Shown in pieces: positions 41,930-51,534 of a stretch of DNA of 64,000 bases. The stretch's first letter is position 1; every line of letters starts with the position of its first letter. Made by a program: the position numbers and the translations under genes. The notes beneath the pieces were generated by a model. That model ran no database searches. It was not told the origin of the DNA and saw only the letters and a program-made list of their open reading frames with translations. Source of the DNA: Cohnella silvisoli (GTDB taxonomy: Bacteria > Bacillota > Bacilli > Paenibacillales > Paenibacillaceae); NCBI RefSeq assembly GCF_021190915.1, contig NZ_JAIOAP010000026.1, forward strand, positions 25,671 to 89,670, written 5' to 3'.

Positions 41930-42688
41930 ATGAAGCAAATATTGCTCATTACCGACGGGGGTTCCAATGTAGGCGAGAGTCCGATTAGCGCTGCCGCGCA
42001 AGCTTATGCCGAGGGCATTACGGTAAACGTGGCGGGTGTCGTGGACGAAGGGACGATCGGTGAATACGGAGCGGCGGAGATTGCCGAGATCGCGCGCGCA
42101 GGAGGAGGTATTAGTCAGATCGTGACCAGCCGGCAGTTAGCTAGAACGGTGCAAATGATGACCCGGCAGACGGTTGCGGGAAGTATACGCCAAGCGGTTA
42201 ATCAAGAGCTTCGCCAGCTTTTCGGCGTAGATTCGGTAGGCTCCCTGCCGCCGGCGAAGCGGGCCGAGGTCGTTAAAGTGATGGAAGAGATGGAGGAAAC
42301 CGTCTCCCTATCCGTAGCCTTGCTCATAGACGCCAGCGCTAGCATGAAGCCCAAGCTGCATGCGGTGGAAGAGGCTATTCGAGATCTCACCTTGAGCTTG
42401 CAAGCCCGAACCGGCAAAAGCGAAGTATCCGTGTTCCATTTCCCGGGGGATTCTCAGCATGATTACTGCGTGATGGATACCGGGTGGACATCCAACGCTG
42501 CTAAGATCGGCTCCCTCTTCGGCAGAATCCGCATGAGAGGGACGACTCCGACGGGACCCGCCCTTCTGCAGGTCGTTGATTTTATTCGGGAAACTTGTGG
42601 TAAAATAAGCAAAACAGAGCTCATGGACACGCCGCTGCAATCAACACGAGGCGATTCGAACGAGGTGCGGAGTGACTACGTCGTCTAA
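41930..42688 (+). CDS. yabS: VWA-domain protein YabS
   Basis: A 252-residue protein with a von Willebrand factor A domain in its second half; the MIDAS metal site is DASASM (DxSxS). The N-terminal half (ITDGGSNVGESPISAAAQA) resembles the end of another VWA fold. In B. subtilis yabS is a sigma-E-dependent sporulation gene of unknown function next to yabT. ATG 41930 follows AAGGAGTG. Overlaps yabT by 17 bases. Confidence 0.88.
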   Translation: MKQILLITDGGSNVGESPISAAAQAYAEGITVNVAGVVDEGTIGEYGAAEIAEIARAGGGISQIVTSRQLARTVQMMTRQTVAGSIRQAVNQELRQLFGVDSVGSLPPAKRAEVVKVMEEMEETVSLSVALLIDASASMKPKLHAVEEAIRDLTLSLQARTGKSEVSVFHFPGDSQHDYCVMDTGWTSNAAKIGSLFGRIRMRGTTPTGPALLQVVDFIRETCGKISKTELMDTPLQSTRGDSNEVRSDYVV

Positions 42689-43595
42689 CAAGCAACTTTT
42701 ACCGCAGGGTACGGAAATTAGAGGCACATGGAACGGGAATCGATATCGGTTGGATCGGCTGCTCGGATTAGGAGCGAATGGGCAAGTGTATCTAGCCTCA
42801 TCGGGCAGTCGAAAGAGCTACGCGGTCAAGATAGGTCTTGAGGCTACCGAACTTCAAGGTGAAGCCAACATACTGGCATCGCTCGATCTTTCGGAAAAGG
42901 ATCGCCCCCCTTTTCTATTGGATGTTGACGACGCTGTGCTGGATGGAACGAAGGTTCCTTTTTACGTCATGCGATACGTGCCCGGAAGCCCAGTCAAAGT
43001 CTATTTGCGCCAGCAGGGTTCCCATTGGATCGGAGTTATCGGATATCGGCTGTTGGAAAGACTCGCGCAGTTGCATGAAGCCGGATGGGTGTTCGGAGAT
43101 ATTAAAAGCGATAACGTTCTCGTAAGCGAATATGGCCGGGTGGAATTGGTCGATTACGGAGGCATGTCGGCGATCGGCCGCAGCGTCCGCCAGTTTACGG
43201 AGGTTTATGATCGCGGTTATTGGTCGGCAGGCAGCCGCATTGCCGATCCGGCCTATGATTGTTTCGCGGTGGCCTTACTATGGCTGCACGCGCTTGACGG
43301 CAAGCGGCTAATGCAGCTGACGAGGACGTTGCTTCCGCAAAATCGCCATCCGCGGGAGTTGATGAAGCTCGTGCGGAGCAATTCCGTACTTCAGCCCTTA
43401 GAGCAGTGGATGGAGAAGGCATTGACCGGACAATTTCAACATTCGCGCGAGGCTAGCCAGCAGTGGCGGGAGGCGGTTCGGGGTTCCCAAAAGGCTGCGG
43501 CTCCTCATGATCGCGTACCTGGGTGGATGGCCGGTTTGCTCGGTGTATCGATCGTTATTAGTACGGCACTGGTAGCGATTTGGTTGTTTCAATAG
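42672..43595 (+). CDS. yabT: Ser/Thr protein kinase-like YabT
   Basis: A 307-residue membrane-anchored Hanks-type kinase. The Gly loop is LGLGANGQVY (31-40), the ATP Lys is K53 (YAVKIG), and the catalytic Asp is D143. The HRD triad reads FGD and DFG reads DYG, as in some divergent kinases. A C-terminal helix (about 285-305) anchors it, where B. subtilis YabT is a DNA-activated sporulation kinase in the septum. GTG 42672 starts inside yabS behind GAGGTGCGG. Confidence 0.9.
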   Translation: MTTSSNKQLLPQGTEIRGTWNGNRYRLDRLLGLGANGQVYLASSGSRKSYAVKIGLEATELQGEANILASLDLSEKDRPPFLLDVDDAVLDGTKVPFYVMRYVPGSPVKVYLRQQGSHWIGVIGYRLLERLAQLHEAGWVFGDIKSDNVLVSEYGRVELVDYGGMSAIGRSVRQFTEVYDRGYWSAGSRIADPAYDCFAVALLWLHALDGKRLMQLTRTLLPQNRHPRELMKLVRSNSVLQPLEQWMEKALTGQFQHSREASQQWREAVRGSQKAAAPHDRVPGWMAGLLGVSIVISTALVAIWLFQ

Positions 43596-43641
43596 AGATT
43601 AAACGATTATAAAGTATTAGCATGCGATCCTGGAAGGAGAA

Positions 43642-45066
43642 ATGACGGTGCAACCGCAGGACGATTGGACACTTCGCATCATGGCGGAAGCGCGAGCGGC
43701 CGGTTGGTGGCATAAAGACAGCAAGGTTGTAGCGGCGGTGTCCGGCGGTCCGGATTCGATGGCGCTTCTTTGTTTGCTCAAGACAATGGCGGAGAAAGTG
43801 CCTTTCCATATCGTGGTGGCGCATGTCAACCATCAGTTCCGCGGTGCGGAGTCGGATGCAGAGGCGGAAATGGTGGGTCGGGTCGCCAAGGAGTGGGGGC
43901 TCGCCTTCGAGATGGCAGAGCTCGATATCCCGAACTACATAGCGGATACGGGTATGAATGCCCAAACGGCAGCGCGCGAGAAGCGTTATCAGTTTCTAAA
44001 GAAAGTAGCGGAACATTACTCCAGCCATATCCTATTAACAGGCCATCATGCCGACGATCAAGCGGAAACGGTTCTGATGAGATTGATTAGAGGAACAGGC
44101 CCTGGAGGATTAGCAGGTATTCCCATGCGTCGCAAGGAAGAAGATTTGGAACTGATTCGTCCCTTGTTGCGTATAACCAAATGTGAGCTTCTAGATTATT
44201 GTAAGCGAAACGGGGTGCCTTACGCGGTTGACAGCAGCAACGCCGACCGGCATTATTTCCGCAACGAGGTAAGGCTCGGTCTGATCCCGGTACTCGAGAA
44301 GTTCAATCCCAAGCTCAAGGCGTCATTGGTTCGGCTGGCCGAAATGGCTGCGGCGGATGACGATTATATGGAAGCCCAAACCCTAGAAGCGTTTAATGAG
44401 GGGGTTATCCCCTCGGGAAAGGGCTTCCGTTTGGAGCGGCGTCGGTTCCGCGGCCTTCACGTCGCTTTACAACGCAGATTGATTAAATTAATATTAAACT
44501 GTTCTTCAAACCCACGCCAAATGTTGGATTTCAAGCATATCGACGAAATCCTCGCGGCGCTTTCACGGGAGCGCCCCTCTGTCACGCGATTAGATATTGG
44601 GGACGGATGGGTAATGAAGCGGGAGTACGACGAGTTGTATATCGGTCCTTCCCTTCCGGAATCGTTAGGCTTCGATTACAGCGCAGCGGATACGATAAAG
44701 GAAATTGAAATCGCTGAGACTGGGGACCGGATTTTGTTAGAGCGGCTGGAGGGTTCTGCATCTTCCGAGCCGGCTAATCGTCAACAAGCTTATTTTGACG
44801 AAAGTCAATTAAAGTTCCCCCTGCGGATTCGCAGCCGCCTGCCCGGTGATTTTATGCATCCATACGGACTAAACGGCACCAAAAAAGTGCAAGATATGTT
44901 CGTCGATGCCAAATTGCCGCGTTCCCGCAGGGATACGCTTCCGCTTGTGGTGGACGGTGAAGGCCGCGTGTTGTGGATCCCCGGAATGCGACGATCTCGC
45001 TACGCGCTAGTTACCGCGGATACCCGGACGATATTGCGCATCACTTATGTCGGCGGGGAAAACTAG
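43642..45066 (+). CDS. tilS: tRNA(Ile)-lysidine synthetase
   Basis: Adds lysine to cytidine 34 of tRNA-Ile(CAU) so it reads AUA. A 474-residue PP-loop ATPase: VSGGPDSMALL (34-44), HHADDQAETVLMRLIRG and a C-terminal TilS domain from about 380. Length matches B. subtilis (472). ATG 43642 follows GGAAGGAG. It precedes hprT and ftsH, as usual. Confidence 0.96.
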   Translation: MTVQPQDDWTLRIMAEARAAGWWHKDSKVVAAVSGGPDSMALLCLLKTMAEKVPFHIVVAHVNHQFRGAESDAEAEMVGRVAKEWGLAFEMAELDIPNYIADTGMNAQTAAREKRYQFLKKVAEHYSSHILLTGHHADDQAETVLMRLIRGTGPGGLAGIPMRRKEEDLELIRPLLRITKCELLDYCKRNGVPYAVDSSNADRHYFRNEVRLGLIPVLEKFNPKLKASLVRLAEMAAADDDYMEAQTLEAFNEGVIPSGKGFRLERRRFRGLHVALQRRLIKLILNCSSNPRQMLDFKHIDEILAALSRERPSVTRLDIGDGWVMKREYDELYIGPSLPESLGFDYSAADTIKEIEIAETGDRILLERLEGSASSEPANRQQAYFDESQLKFPLRIRSRLPGDFMHPYGLNGTKKVQDMFVDAKLPRSRRDTLPLVVDGEGRVLWIPGMRRSRYALVTADTRTILRITYVGGEN

Positions 45067-45124
45067 GGCATGATCGGAGTAAAGCAATCATACCGTGTAA
45101 TAATCCAACTGGGAGGTACCTTCT

Positions 45125-45664
45125 TTGCACAGTGACATTCAAGAAGTTTTATACTCGGAAGAAGTAATACAGCAGAAGGTACGGGAGCTCGGGACGGCGA
45201 TCAGCCGCGACTATGATGGTCGCAATCCTCTCGTGATATGCGTTCTGAAGGGTGCTTTTATTTTTATGGCGGACCTTTCGAAAAATATTACGATTCCCAT
45301 CGAGCTCGATTTCATGGCCGTTTCCAGTTACGGCAACTCCACACGATCTTCCGGCGAGGTCAAAATTATTAAAGATTTAGACGCATCCGTAGAAGGGCGC
45401 GACGTACTCATTGTAGAAGATATTATCGACAGCGGTTTAACTTTGAGTTATTTGATCGACGTGCTGGAGCGCCGCAACGCGTTATCCGTGAACGTAGTGG
45501 CGTTGTTCGACAAGCCGGGACGCCGTACGGCCGATCTGAACGCGGACTACACGGGGTTCATTATTCCCGATGCGTTCGTCGTTGGTTACGGGCTCGACTA
45601 TGCGGAAAGATATCGTAATCTGCCCTATGTCGGCGTACTCAAACCGGAAGTTTATTCGAGTTAA
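45125..45664 (+). CDS. hprT: Hypoxanthine-guanine phosphoribosyltransferase
   Basis: Purine salvage: hypoxanthine or guanine plus PRPP gives IMP or GMP. 179 residues. The PRPP loop is LIVEDIIDSGLTL (about 95-108), preceded by SSYGNSTRSSGEVKI and followed by PDAFVVGYGLDYAE. The start is TTG at 45125, 7 bases after GGGAGGT. In B. subtilis HprT also binds TilS. Confidence 0.96.
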   Translation: MHSDIQEVLYSEEVIQQKVRELGTAISRDYDGRNPLVICVLKGAFIFMADLSKNITIPIELDFMAVSSYGNSTRSSGEVKIIKDLDASVEGRDVLIVEDIIDSGLTLSYLIDVLERRNALSVNVVALFDKPGRRTADLNADYTGFIIPDAFVVGYGLDYAERYRNLPYVGVLKPEVYSS

Positions 45665-45696
45665 TATCATGCCGTCCAAGCGGCGGTGCGTTGTTA

Positions 45697-45726
45697 TTGT
45701 GATGCCAAGACAGGCTATGGTAAAAT
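45697..45726 (+). promoter_or_regulatory. Sigma-A-like promoter of ftsH
   Basis: TTGTGA (45697-45702), an 18-base spacer and TAAAAT (45721-45726), 30 bases before the start. Confidence 0.45.
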
Positions 45727-45755
45727 AGTGTAAGCGTGTCGAGAGGAGGTCAGGG

Positions 45756-47759
45756 ATGAATCGGTTCATCCGGAATACAGGATTTTACTTACTTATCTTT
45801 TTGGTGACCGTCGGGATTGTCCAGTTTTTTATCGGAAAGAACGAGACGACGGAGGCACTAAACTACAACGAGATTATGCAGGTGGTTGAGCAAGGCAACG
45901 TCAGCGAGATGACGATGCAAATCCAAAGCGGTACGTATTATATAACCGGTAAATATAAAGATAAGCCTGCCAGTGTCAAGAGCGAATTGTTCTCGGGCCG
46001 CCTTCCTCTAACAGAGGCTGCAGCACAGAATTTGCACGATATCGCTAAAGCGAAAAATATTCCTCTTGAAGACAAAAAAATGCCGGGGCAAAGCTTCTGG
46101 CTGACATTCTTGACCTCCATCATTCCGTTCATTATTATGTTCGTTCTGTTCTTCTTCCTGATTAATCAGGCGCAGGGCGGCGGCGGAAAAGTGATGAACT
46201 TCGGCAAAAGCCGTGCTCGTCTCTACAATGAGGAGAAAAAGCGGGTCACGTTCGAAGATGTGGCCGGCGCCGATGAAGAGAAGCAGGAATTGGTTGAAGT
46301 CGTCGAGTTCTTGAAAGATCCCCGTAAGTTTGCCGCGCTAGGCGCACGCATTCCTAAAGGCGTTCTTCTCGTAGGTCCTCCCGGTACGGGTAAAACCTTG
46401 CTGGCCCGCGCGGTTGCGGGAGAAGCGGGGGTTCCGTTCTTTACGATCTCAGGTTCCGATTTCGTTGAAATGTTCGTCGGCGTAGGGGCATCCCGCGTCC
46501 GTGATTTGTTCGAGAATGCGAAGAAAAACTCGCCGTGTATTATCTTTATCGATGAAATCGATGCCGTCGGACGTCAACGGGGCGCAGGCCTTGGCGGCGG
46601 TCACGACGAGCGCGAGCAAACGCTCAACCAGTTGCTCGTCGAGATGGACGGCTTCGGGGCGAACGAAGGAATTATTATCGTTGCCGCAACTAACAGACCG
46701 GATATCCTCGATCCTGCGTTGCTGCGTCCGGGCCGTTTTGACCGTCAGATTACGGTGGATCGTCCAGACGTGAAAGGCCGCGAAGCGGTGTTGAAAGTTC
46801 ATGCGCGCAACAAGCCGCTGAATAAAGACGTTAAGCTCGGTACGATTGCCAAGCGGACGACCGGGTTTACCGGAGCTGATCTTGAGAATCTGTTGAATGA
46901 AGCAGCATTGTTAGCTGCACGTCGTAATAAGAAAGACATCGCGATGCAAGAAGTCGATGAAGCGATCGATCGCGTCGTCGTCGGTACCGAGAAGAAGAGC
47001 CGCGTCATCAGCGACCGCGAGAAACGGATTGTCGCTTACCACGAAGCGGGCCATACGATTGCCGGATTCTTCTTGGAGCATGCCGATACGGTGCACAAGG
47101 TTACGATTATTCCTCGCGGACGCGCTGGCGGTTACGTCATCATGCTGCCGAAGGAAGACCGCATGTTAGTTACCAAGCAAGAGCTGCTCGACAAGGTTAC
47201 GGGTTTGCTTGCCGGTCGTGCCGCCGAAGAACTTTTCATCGGCGAAATCGGTACAGGCGCATACAGCGACTTCAAGTCGGCAACGAGTATCGTACGTGCC
47301 ATGATTATGGAGTACGGGATGAGCGACAAGCTCGGGACGATGCAATTCGGCAGTTCGCAAGGTCAAGTTTTCCTAGGTCGGGACATCGGGCACGAACAGA
47401 ATTACTCCGATGCGATCGCCTACGAGATCGATCAGGAGATGCAGAGCTTCACGCGTGATTGTTATGATCGCGCCAAGAAACTGCTTACTGAGAAGAGCGA
47501 AGAGATGCACCTGATCGCTAAGACTCTGCTTGAAGTAGAGACGCTGGATCTGGAGCAAATCAAGACGTTGATCGAGAAGGGCGTATTCGTACCTGACGCT
47601 GGAGATGGAACCTCCTCCGCGGGCGGTGAAGAGTCCAAAGCGGAACCGATCGTGGATACGCTTGGCAATGTGAAGGTCCGGATTCAAACCCGGGACGATG
47701 AACCATTGCCGCCTACGCCGGATACCCGTCGTGATGAAGGAAACGAAGAACCGAAATAA
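45756..47759 (+). CDS. ftsH: ATP-dependent zinc metalloprotease FtsH
   Basis: A 667-residue membrane protease that degrades misfolded membrane proteins and regulators. Two helices (about 7-25 and 107-130) flank a small outer domain. AAA+ motifs are GPPGTGKT (Walker A), IIFIDEIDAVGR (Walker B) and the second-region AATNRPDILDPALLRPGRFDR (given in parts). The zinc site is HEAGH (about 429). The acidic, Pro-rich C-terminal tail is usual. A GAGGAGGT site precedes ATG. Confidence 0.97.
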   Translation: MNRFIRNTGFYLLIFLVTVGIVQFFIGKNETTEALNYNEIMQVVEQGNVSEMTMQIQSGTYYITGKYKDKPASVKSELFSGRLPLTEAAAQNLHDIAKAKNIPLEDKKMPGQSFWLTFLTSIIPFIIMFVLFFFLINQAQGGGGKVMNFGKSRARLYNEEKKRVTFEDVAGADEEKQELVEVVEFLKDPRKFAALGARIPKGVLLVGPPGTGKTLLARAVAGEAGVPFFTISGSDFVEMFVGVGASRVRDLFENAKKNSPCIIFIDEIDAVGRQRGAGLGGGHDEREQTLNQLLVEMDGFGANEGIIIVAATNRPDILDPALLRPGRFDRQITVDRPDVKGREAVLKVHARNKPLNKDVKLGTIAKRTTGFTGADLENLLNEAALLAARRNKKDIAMQEVDEAIDRVVVGTEKKSRVISDREKRIVAYHEAGHTIAGFFLEHADTVHKVTIIPRGRAGGYVIMLPKEDRMLVTKQELLDKVTGLLAGRAAEELFIGEIGTGAYSDFKSATSIVRAMIMEYGMSDKLGTMQFGSSQGQVFLGRDIGHEQNYSDAIAYEIDQEMQSFTRDCYDRAKKLLTEKSEEMHLIAKTLLEVETLDLEQIKTLIEKGVFVPDAGDGTSSAGGEESKAEPIVDTLGNVKVRIQTRDDEPLPPTPDTRRDEGNEEPK

Positions 47760-47777
47760 AGAAATAGATGAATTTAC

Positions 47778-47821
47778 GGGGTGTTCCCACGTCGAGAGGC
47801 GGTTGGTGAACGCCCCTTTTC
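47778..47821 (+). terminator. Terminator after ftsH
   Basis: GGGGTGTTC / GAACGCCCC followed by TTTT. Confidence 0.8.
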
Positions 47822-47883
47822 ATGATCAAGGGCTTTAGAGGGCGCTGCGAGAAAAAAGGGCATCACAATCTCGGGCATATGAA

Positions 47884-47912
47884 TTGACAGCCTTTCCCGG
47901 CAAGTGTAAATT
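47884..47912 (+). promoter_or_regulatory. Promoter of the nadABC operon
   Basis: TTGACA (47884-47889), a 17-base spacer and TAAATT (47907-47912), giving a leader of about 100 bases before nadA. Confidence 0.65.
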
Positions 47913-47966
47913 AGGTGTTAATGAACGAAGTCGTTTTCGTCCACACTAAGACAGCATCCCCGCCAT

Positions 47967-47988
47967 GTTTGTGCATTCATTCACAAAC
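47967..47988 (+). promoter_or_regulatory. Inverted repeat (candidate operator) before nadA
   Basis: GTTTGTG, 8 bases, CACAAAC: a perfect 7-bp inverted repeat 30 bases before the nadA start. It could bind a NiaR/NadR-type repressor or form a weak leader hairpin. The regulator is not known. Confidence 0.45.
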
Positions 47989-48017
47989 TATCGGTTAGCC
48001 AAGGGAGGAGATTTAAC

Positions 48018-48956
48018 ATGGAGGCTTTAGCTCTCGAGCGTAAAGCGGAACAAAACCGCGAGTTGCGCGAGCGGCTCATGCAGCTCAAGAAGGAACGTAA
48101 TGCCATTATTCTCGCTCATTATTATCAGCGCGATGAAATACAGGAAGTCGCGGATTTCCGCGGGGATTCGTTCCTGCTGGCTCAGAAGGCAGCATCCACG
48201 GATGCGGACGTCATCGTATTTTGCGGCGTGCATTTCATGGGGGAAAGCGCGAAGATTCTGGCACCGCATAAGACGGTGCTCGTACCGGATGAACGTGCCG
48301 GTTGTCCGATGGCGGACATGGTTAATCCGATCGGGTTAAAAGAATTAAAAGCCAAACACCCTAACGCTAAAGTCGTTACGTACATTAACTCTTCCGCCGA
48401 CGTTAAGGCGGAGACGGATATTTGCTGTACGTCCGCCAATGCGGTGAACGTCGTGAATTCGGTCGACGCGGATGAAGTGATCTGGTGCCCGGACAAAAAT
48501 TTAGGCCATTATGTATCCCAATTCACGGACAAAAAAATGATTATCTGGGAAGGCTACTGCAACACTCACGACATGCTGACCATTAAAGATGTCGAGGAGA
48601 TGCGGGCTAAGCATCCGAACGCGCAATTCGTCGTTCATCCGGAATGCCGTCCGGAAGTGGTGGAAATGGCCGATTTCGTGGGCAGCACCACCGGAATTCT
48701 TAAGCATTGCCGGGAATCGAGCCACAAGGAATTCATCGTCGGCACGGAAGACGGAACCGGTTATCAATTGCGGTTGGACAGCCCGGATAAGACCTTTCAT
48801 TTTGCATCGAAATTTCTCGTCTGTCCGAACATGAAGGTGAACAACCTGAAGAAGGTCGTAAAATGCCTCGAGACGATGCAACCGCAAATCTACGTACCGC
48901 AAGATGTTGCGGACAAAGCTCGTTTATCGCTGGAGCGCATGTTACTGGTCAAGTAA
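48018..48956 (+). CDS. nadA: Quinolinate synthase A
   Basis: A 312-residue 4Fe-4S enzyme that condenses iminoaspartate and DHAP to quinolinate in de novo NAD synthesis. ILAHYYQRDEIQEVADF, GVHFMGESAKIL and VVHPECRPEV are signatures; Cys in GCPM, ICCTSAN and LVCPNM are the conserved candidates for the cluster. It is the shorter form (about 300-310) rather than the 368-residue B. subtilis form. It follows AAGGGAGGAG. Confidence 0.95.
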   Translation: MEALALERKAEQNRELRERLMQLKKERNAIILAHYYQRDEIQEVADFRGDSFLLAQKAASTDADVIVFCGVHFMGESAKILAPHKTVLVPDERAGCPMADMVNPIGLKELKAKHPNAKVVTYINSSADVKAETDICCTSANAVNVVNSVDADEVIWCPDKNLGHYVSQFTDKKMIIWEGYCNTHDMLTIKDVEEMRAKHPNAQFVVHPECRPEVVEMADFVGSTTGILKHCRESSHKEFIVGTEDGTGYQLRLDSPDKTFHFASKFLVCPNMKVNNLKKVVKCLETMQPQIYVPQDVADKARLSLERMLLVK

Positions 48957-49025
48957 ACGGCATTGCCGTCATTATGACAATATAACCTGCGCTACTCTTT
49001 TGTCGGAGTGGGGACGAATACAAAC

Positions 49026-50642
49026 ATGATTCCACGATACGTTGTCGATTTTGATCTAGACAAGCTTCCTCGCGTAGAGACTGACGTGATCGTGATCGGG
49101 GCCGGCATTGCCGGCCTCTATACGGCGCTTAAAGCCAGCGAGACGAAGCGGGTACTGATGATTACGAAGAAGTCATTGTTCGATAGTAACACCAGGTACG
49201 CGCAAGGCGGGATTGCCGCTGTCATATCGGATGAAGATTCACCGGAATTTCTCGCACAAGACACGTTGATTGCCGGGGCAGGCCTTTGCGATGCCGCGGC
49301 GGTCGACGTTCTTGTTCATGAAGGGCCTCAAGGGGTTCAAGAACTCATTCGTTTCGGTACTCATTTCGACGAGGAAAACGGTCATTTTGCCTTGACCAAA
49401 GAAGGTGCGCATAGCCAGCGCCGTATTCTGCATGCTAATGGGGATGCGACGGGTTACGAGATCGTCCGGGCTTTGGCGGAGAAGGTTAAATCCGACCCGA
49501 CCCTTGAACTGTGGGACGATCATTTCGTGCTGGATTTATTGACGGAAGACGGGGAATGCCGCGGAGCGCTCGTGCAGAAGCCGGACGGCTCTCGCGTGGC
49601 CGTATTCGGACGAGCTACGATTCTGTGCACCGGAGGAACGGGTCAGCTGTATCGATACACGACGAATCCGGAGGTTGCCACGGGCGATGGCGTAGCTATG
49701 GCTTACAGGGCGGGCGCGGACATTCGGGATATGGAATTTAATCAATTCCATCCGACTTCCCTTTGTTATCCCGGCGCTCCGAGATTTCTTATATCGGAAG
49801 CCGTTCGCGGAGAAGGCGCCTATTTGCGCAATATCCGGGGAGACCGGTTCATGGATAAATACCATCCGCAGCTTGAGCTCGCCCCAAGGGATGTTGTCGC
49901 GCGCGCAATCGTTAGCGAGATGGAAGCGACGAAGTCCACGTATGTCTATATCGACATTACGCACGAAACTCCGGAATTGATCAAACACCGTTTTCCGACC
50001 ATTAACGAATATTGTTTGAACTACGGGCTCGATATGACGACGGACTGGATTCCCGTTGCCCCCGCTGCTCATTATATGATGGGCGGAGTTAAGACCGATT
50101 TGCACGGGGAGACGAGCATTCGGCGTTTATTTGCATGCGGGGAAGCTTCTTCAACGGGTGTCCACGGCGCTAATCGGCTCGCGAGCAATTCTTTGTCTGA
50201 AGCTATCGTGTTCGGGCAGCGTATCGTAGATGTCATTAACAAGCTTGGACCGATTAAAACGACGGCGGACAACTGCTCAAGCGCGGAGAGGAATACTACG
50301 CTGACGGGCGCTTTAATCGAACGCCGATTGAAGCTGCAGAAGGGCATGGTTCGCTATGCGGGGCTTTTCAGAGACCGTGCGGGGCTGATGAAAGGACTGG
50401 ACGATCTGAAACGCCAGTTGCCGCTTTTCCAGCTGTGCCTGTCCAAGAAGGAAGAGCTCGAATACGCTAACCTGCTCACTTGCGCTCTTCTCGTTACGGA
50501 AGCCGCATTAAATCGGGAAGAAAGCCGCGGGGGCCATTACCGGGAAGATTATCCGCAGAAGGATGATTTGAATTGGCGGGTGCATACGATATTAAACCGG
50601 GAAAAAGGAATTCGCACAGAGAGGGTCGACGACGATGTTTGA
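49026..50642 (+). CDS. nadB: L-aspartate oxidase
   Basis: A 538-residue FAD enzyme that makes iminoaspartate for NadA. The dinucleotide fold is VIGAGIAGLYTALKAS (about 23-38), followed by YAQGGIAAV and the QFHPTSL and GGVKTDLHGET regions. ATG 49026 is preferred over GTG 49008 since GGAGTGGGGACG lies upstream of it. It overlaps nadC by 8 bases. Order nadA-nadB-nadC is an intact NAD operon. Confidence 0.95.
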   Translation: MIPRYVVDFDLDKLPRVETDVIVIGAGIAGLYTALKASETKRVLMITKKSLFDSNTRYAQGGIAAVISDEDSPEFLAQDTLIAGAGLCDAAAVDVLVHEGPQGVQELIRFGTHFDEENGHFALTKEGAHSQRRILHANGDATGYEIVRALAEKVKSDPTLELWDDHFVLDLLTEDGECRGALVQKPDGSRVAVFGRATILCTGGTGQLYRYTTNPEVATGDGVAMAYRAGADIRDMEFNQFHPTSLCYPGAPRFLISEAVRGEGAYLRNIRGDRFMDKYHPQLELAPRDVVARAIVSEMEATKSTYVYIDITHETPELIKHRFPTINEYCLNYGLDMTTDWIPVAPAAHYMMGGVKTDLHGETSIRRLFACGEASSTGVHGANRLASNSLSEAIVFGQRIVDVINKLGPIKTTADNCSSAERNTTLTGALIERRLKLQKGMVRYAGLFRDRAGLMKGLDDLKRQLPLFQLCLSKKEELEYANLLTCALLVTEAALNREESRGGHYREDYPQKDDLNWRVHTILNREKGIRTERVDDDV

Positions 50643-51534
50643 ACGAGAAAGCGACTGGGAAATCGGTGGCCCGGCGGTTGAGACGGTGAAAGAGCATCTT
50701 CGCGCATGGCTCGCGGAAGACATCGGTTCGGGAGACGTCACGACGATGGCGACTGTACCTCATGGGCATATATCGAATGGAATTATTCATGCCAAGCAAT
50801 CGGGTATTCTGGCGGGAATTCCGCTGGCTCGCCTTGTTTTCGAGGTAGTGGATAAGAATTTGAATTTCAAAGCTCAGGCAACGGATGGAGATCGCGTAGA
50901 GCGAGGGACCGTGCTGGCAGTCGTGGAAGGCTCGACCCACAGCATCCTGACCGGCGAACGGCTCGCGCTTAACTTGCTGCAAAGGCTGTCCGGGATAGCG
51001 ACGAAGACGAACGAATATGTAACGGCCGCTCAAGGTCAGGCCGTAAGAATAGCGGACACCCGCAAAACAACGCCCGGACATCGGACGTTGGAGAAATACG
51101 CCGTAAGAATCGGCGGAGGGGCCAATCATCGCTTCGGGTTATATGATGCCGTCATGATCAAAGACAATCATATTAAAGCGGCTGGCGGCATTACGGCAGC
51201 CGTCCATGCAGCCAAATCCCGCATTCCCCATACGATGATGATCGAAGTGGAGGTGGAGTCGCTCACCCAAGCGGAAGAAGCGGTCCATGCAGGCGCTCAT
51301 ATCGTTATGTTCGATAATATGAGCGCAAAGGCGATGTCTGAAGCCGCGACCGTTATACGTCGATTGGCACCGCATGTGGTATTGGAAGCTTCCGGAGGGA
51401 TTACGTCCGAGCGCATTGCAGAAGTAGTGGGAAGCGGAGTCGATATTATCTCTATTGGCAGCTTGACGCATTCTTTCCAAGCGCTTGATATTAGCTTGGA
51501 TTTGAACGCCAAGAAACAGGGGGTGCCTTCGTGA
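50635..51534 (+). CDS. nadC: Nicotinate-nucleotide pyrophosphorylase (carboxylating)
   Basis: Converts quinolinate and PRPP to NaMN, the last step of the three-gene NAD branch. 299 residues, with GSGDVTTMATVP, LLQRLSGIATKTNEY, ADTRKTTPGHR and MIKDNHI typical. Its ATG is inside the end of nadB, and its stop overlaps the coaX start (GTGA), so translation of nadABC-coaX is coupled. Confidence 0.96.
   Translation: MFERESDWEIGGPAVETVKEHLRAWLAEDIGSGDVTTMATVPHGHISNGIIHAKQSGILAGIPLARLVFEVVDKNLNFKAQATDGDRVERGTVLAVVEGSTHSILTGERLALNLLQRLSGIATKTNEYVTAAQGQAVRIADTRKTTPGHRTLEKYAVRIGGGANHRFGLYDAVMIKDNHIKAAGGITAAVHAAKSRIPHTMMIEVEVESLTQAEEAVHAGAHIVMFDNMSAKAMSEAATVIRRLAPHVVLEASGGITSERIAEVVGSGVDIISIGSLTHSFQALDISLDLNAKKQGVPS

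Noticed and set aside
47913..48017. NAD riboswitch before nadA
   Set aside because: The leader is short and only shows a simple inverted repeat, with none of the known NAD aptamer blocks.
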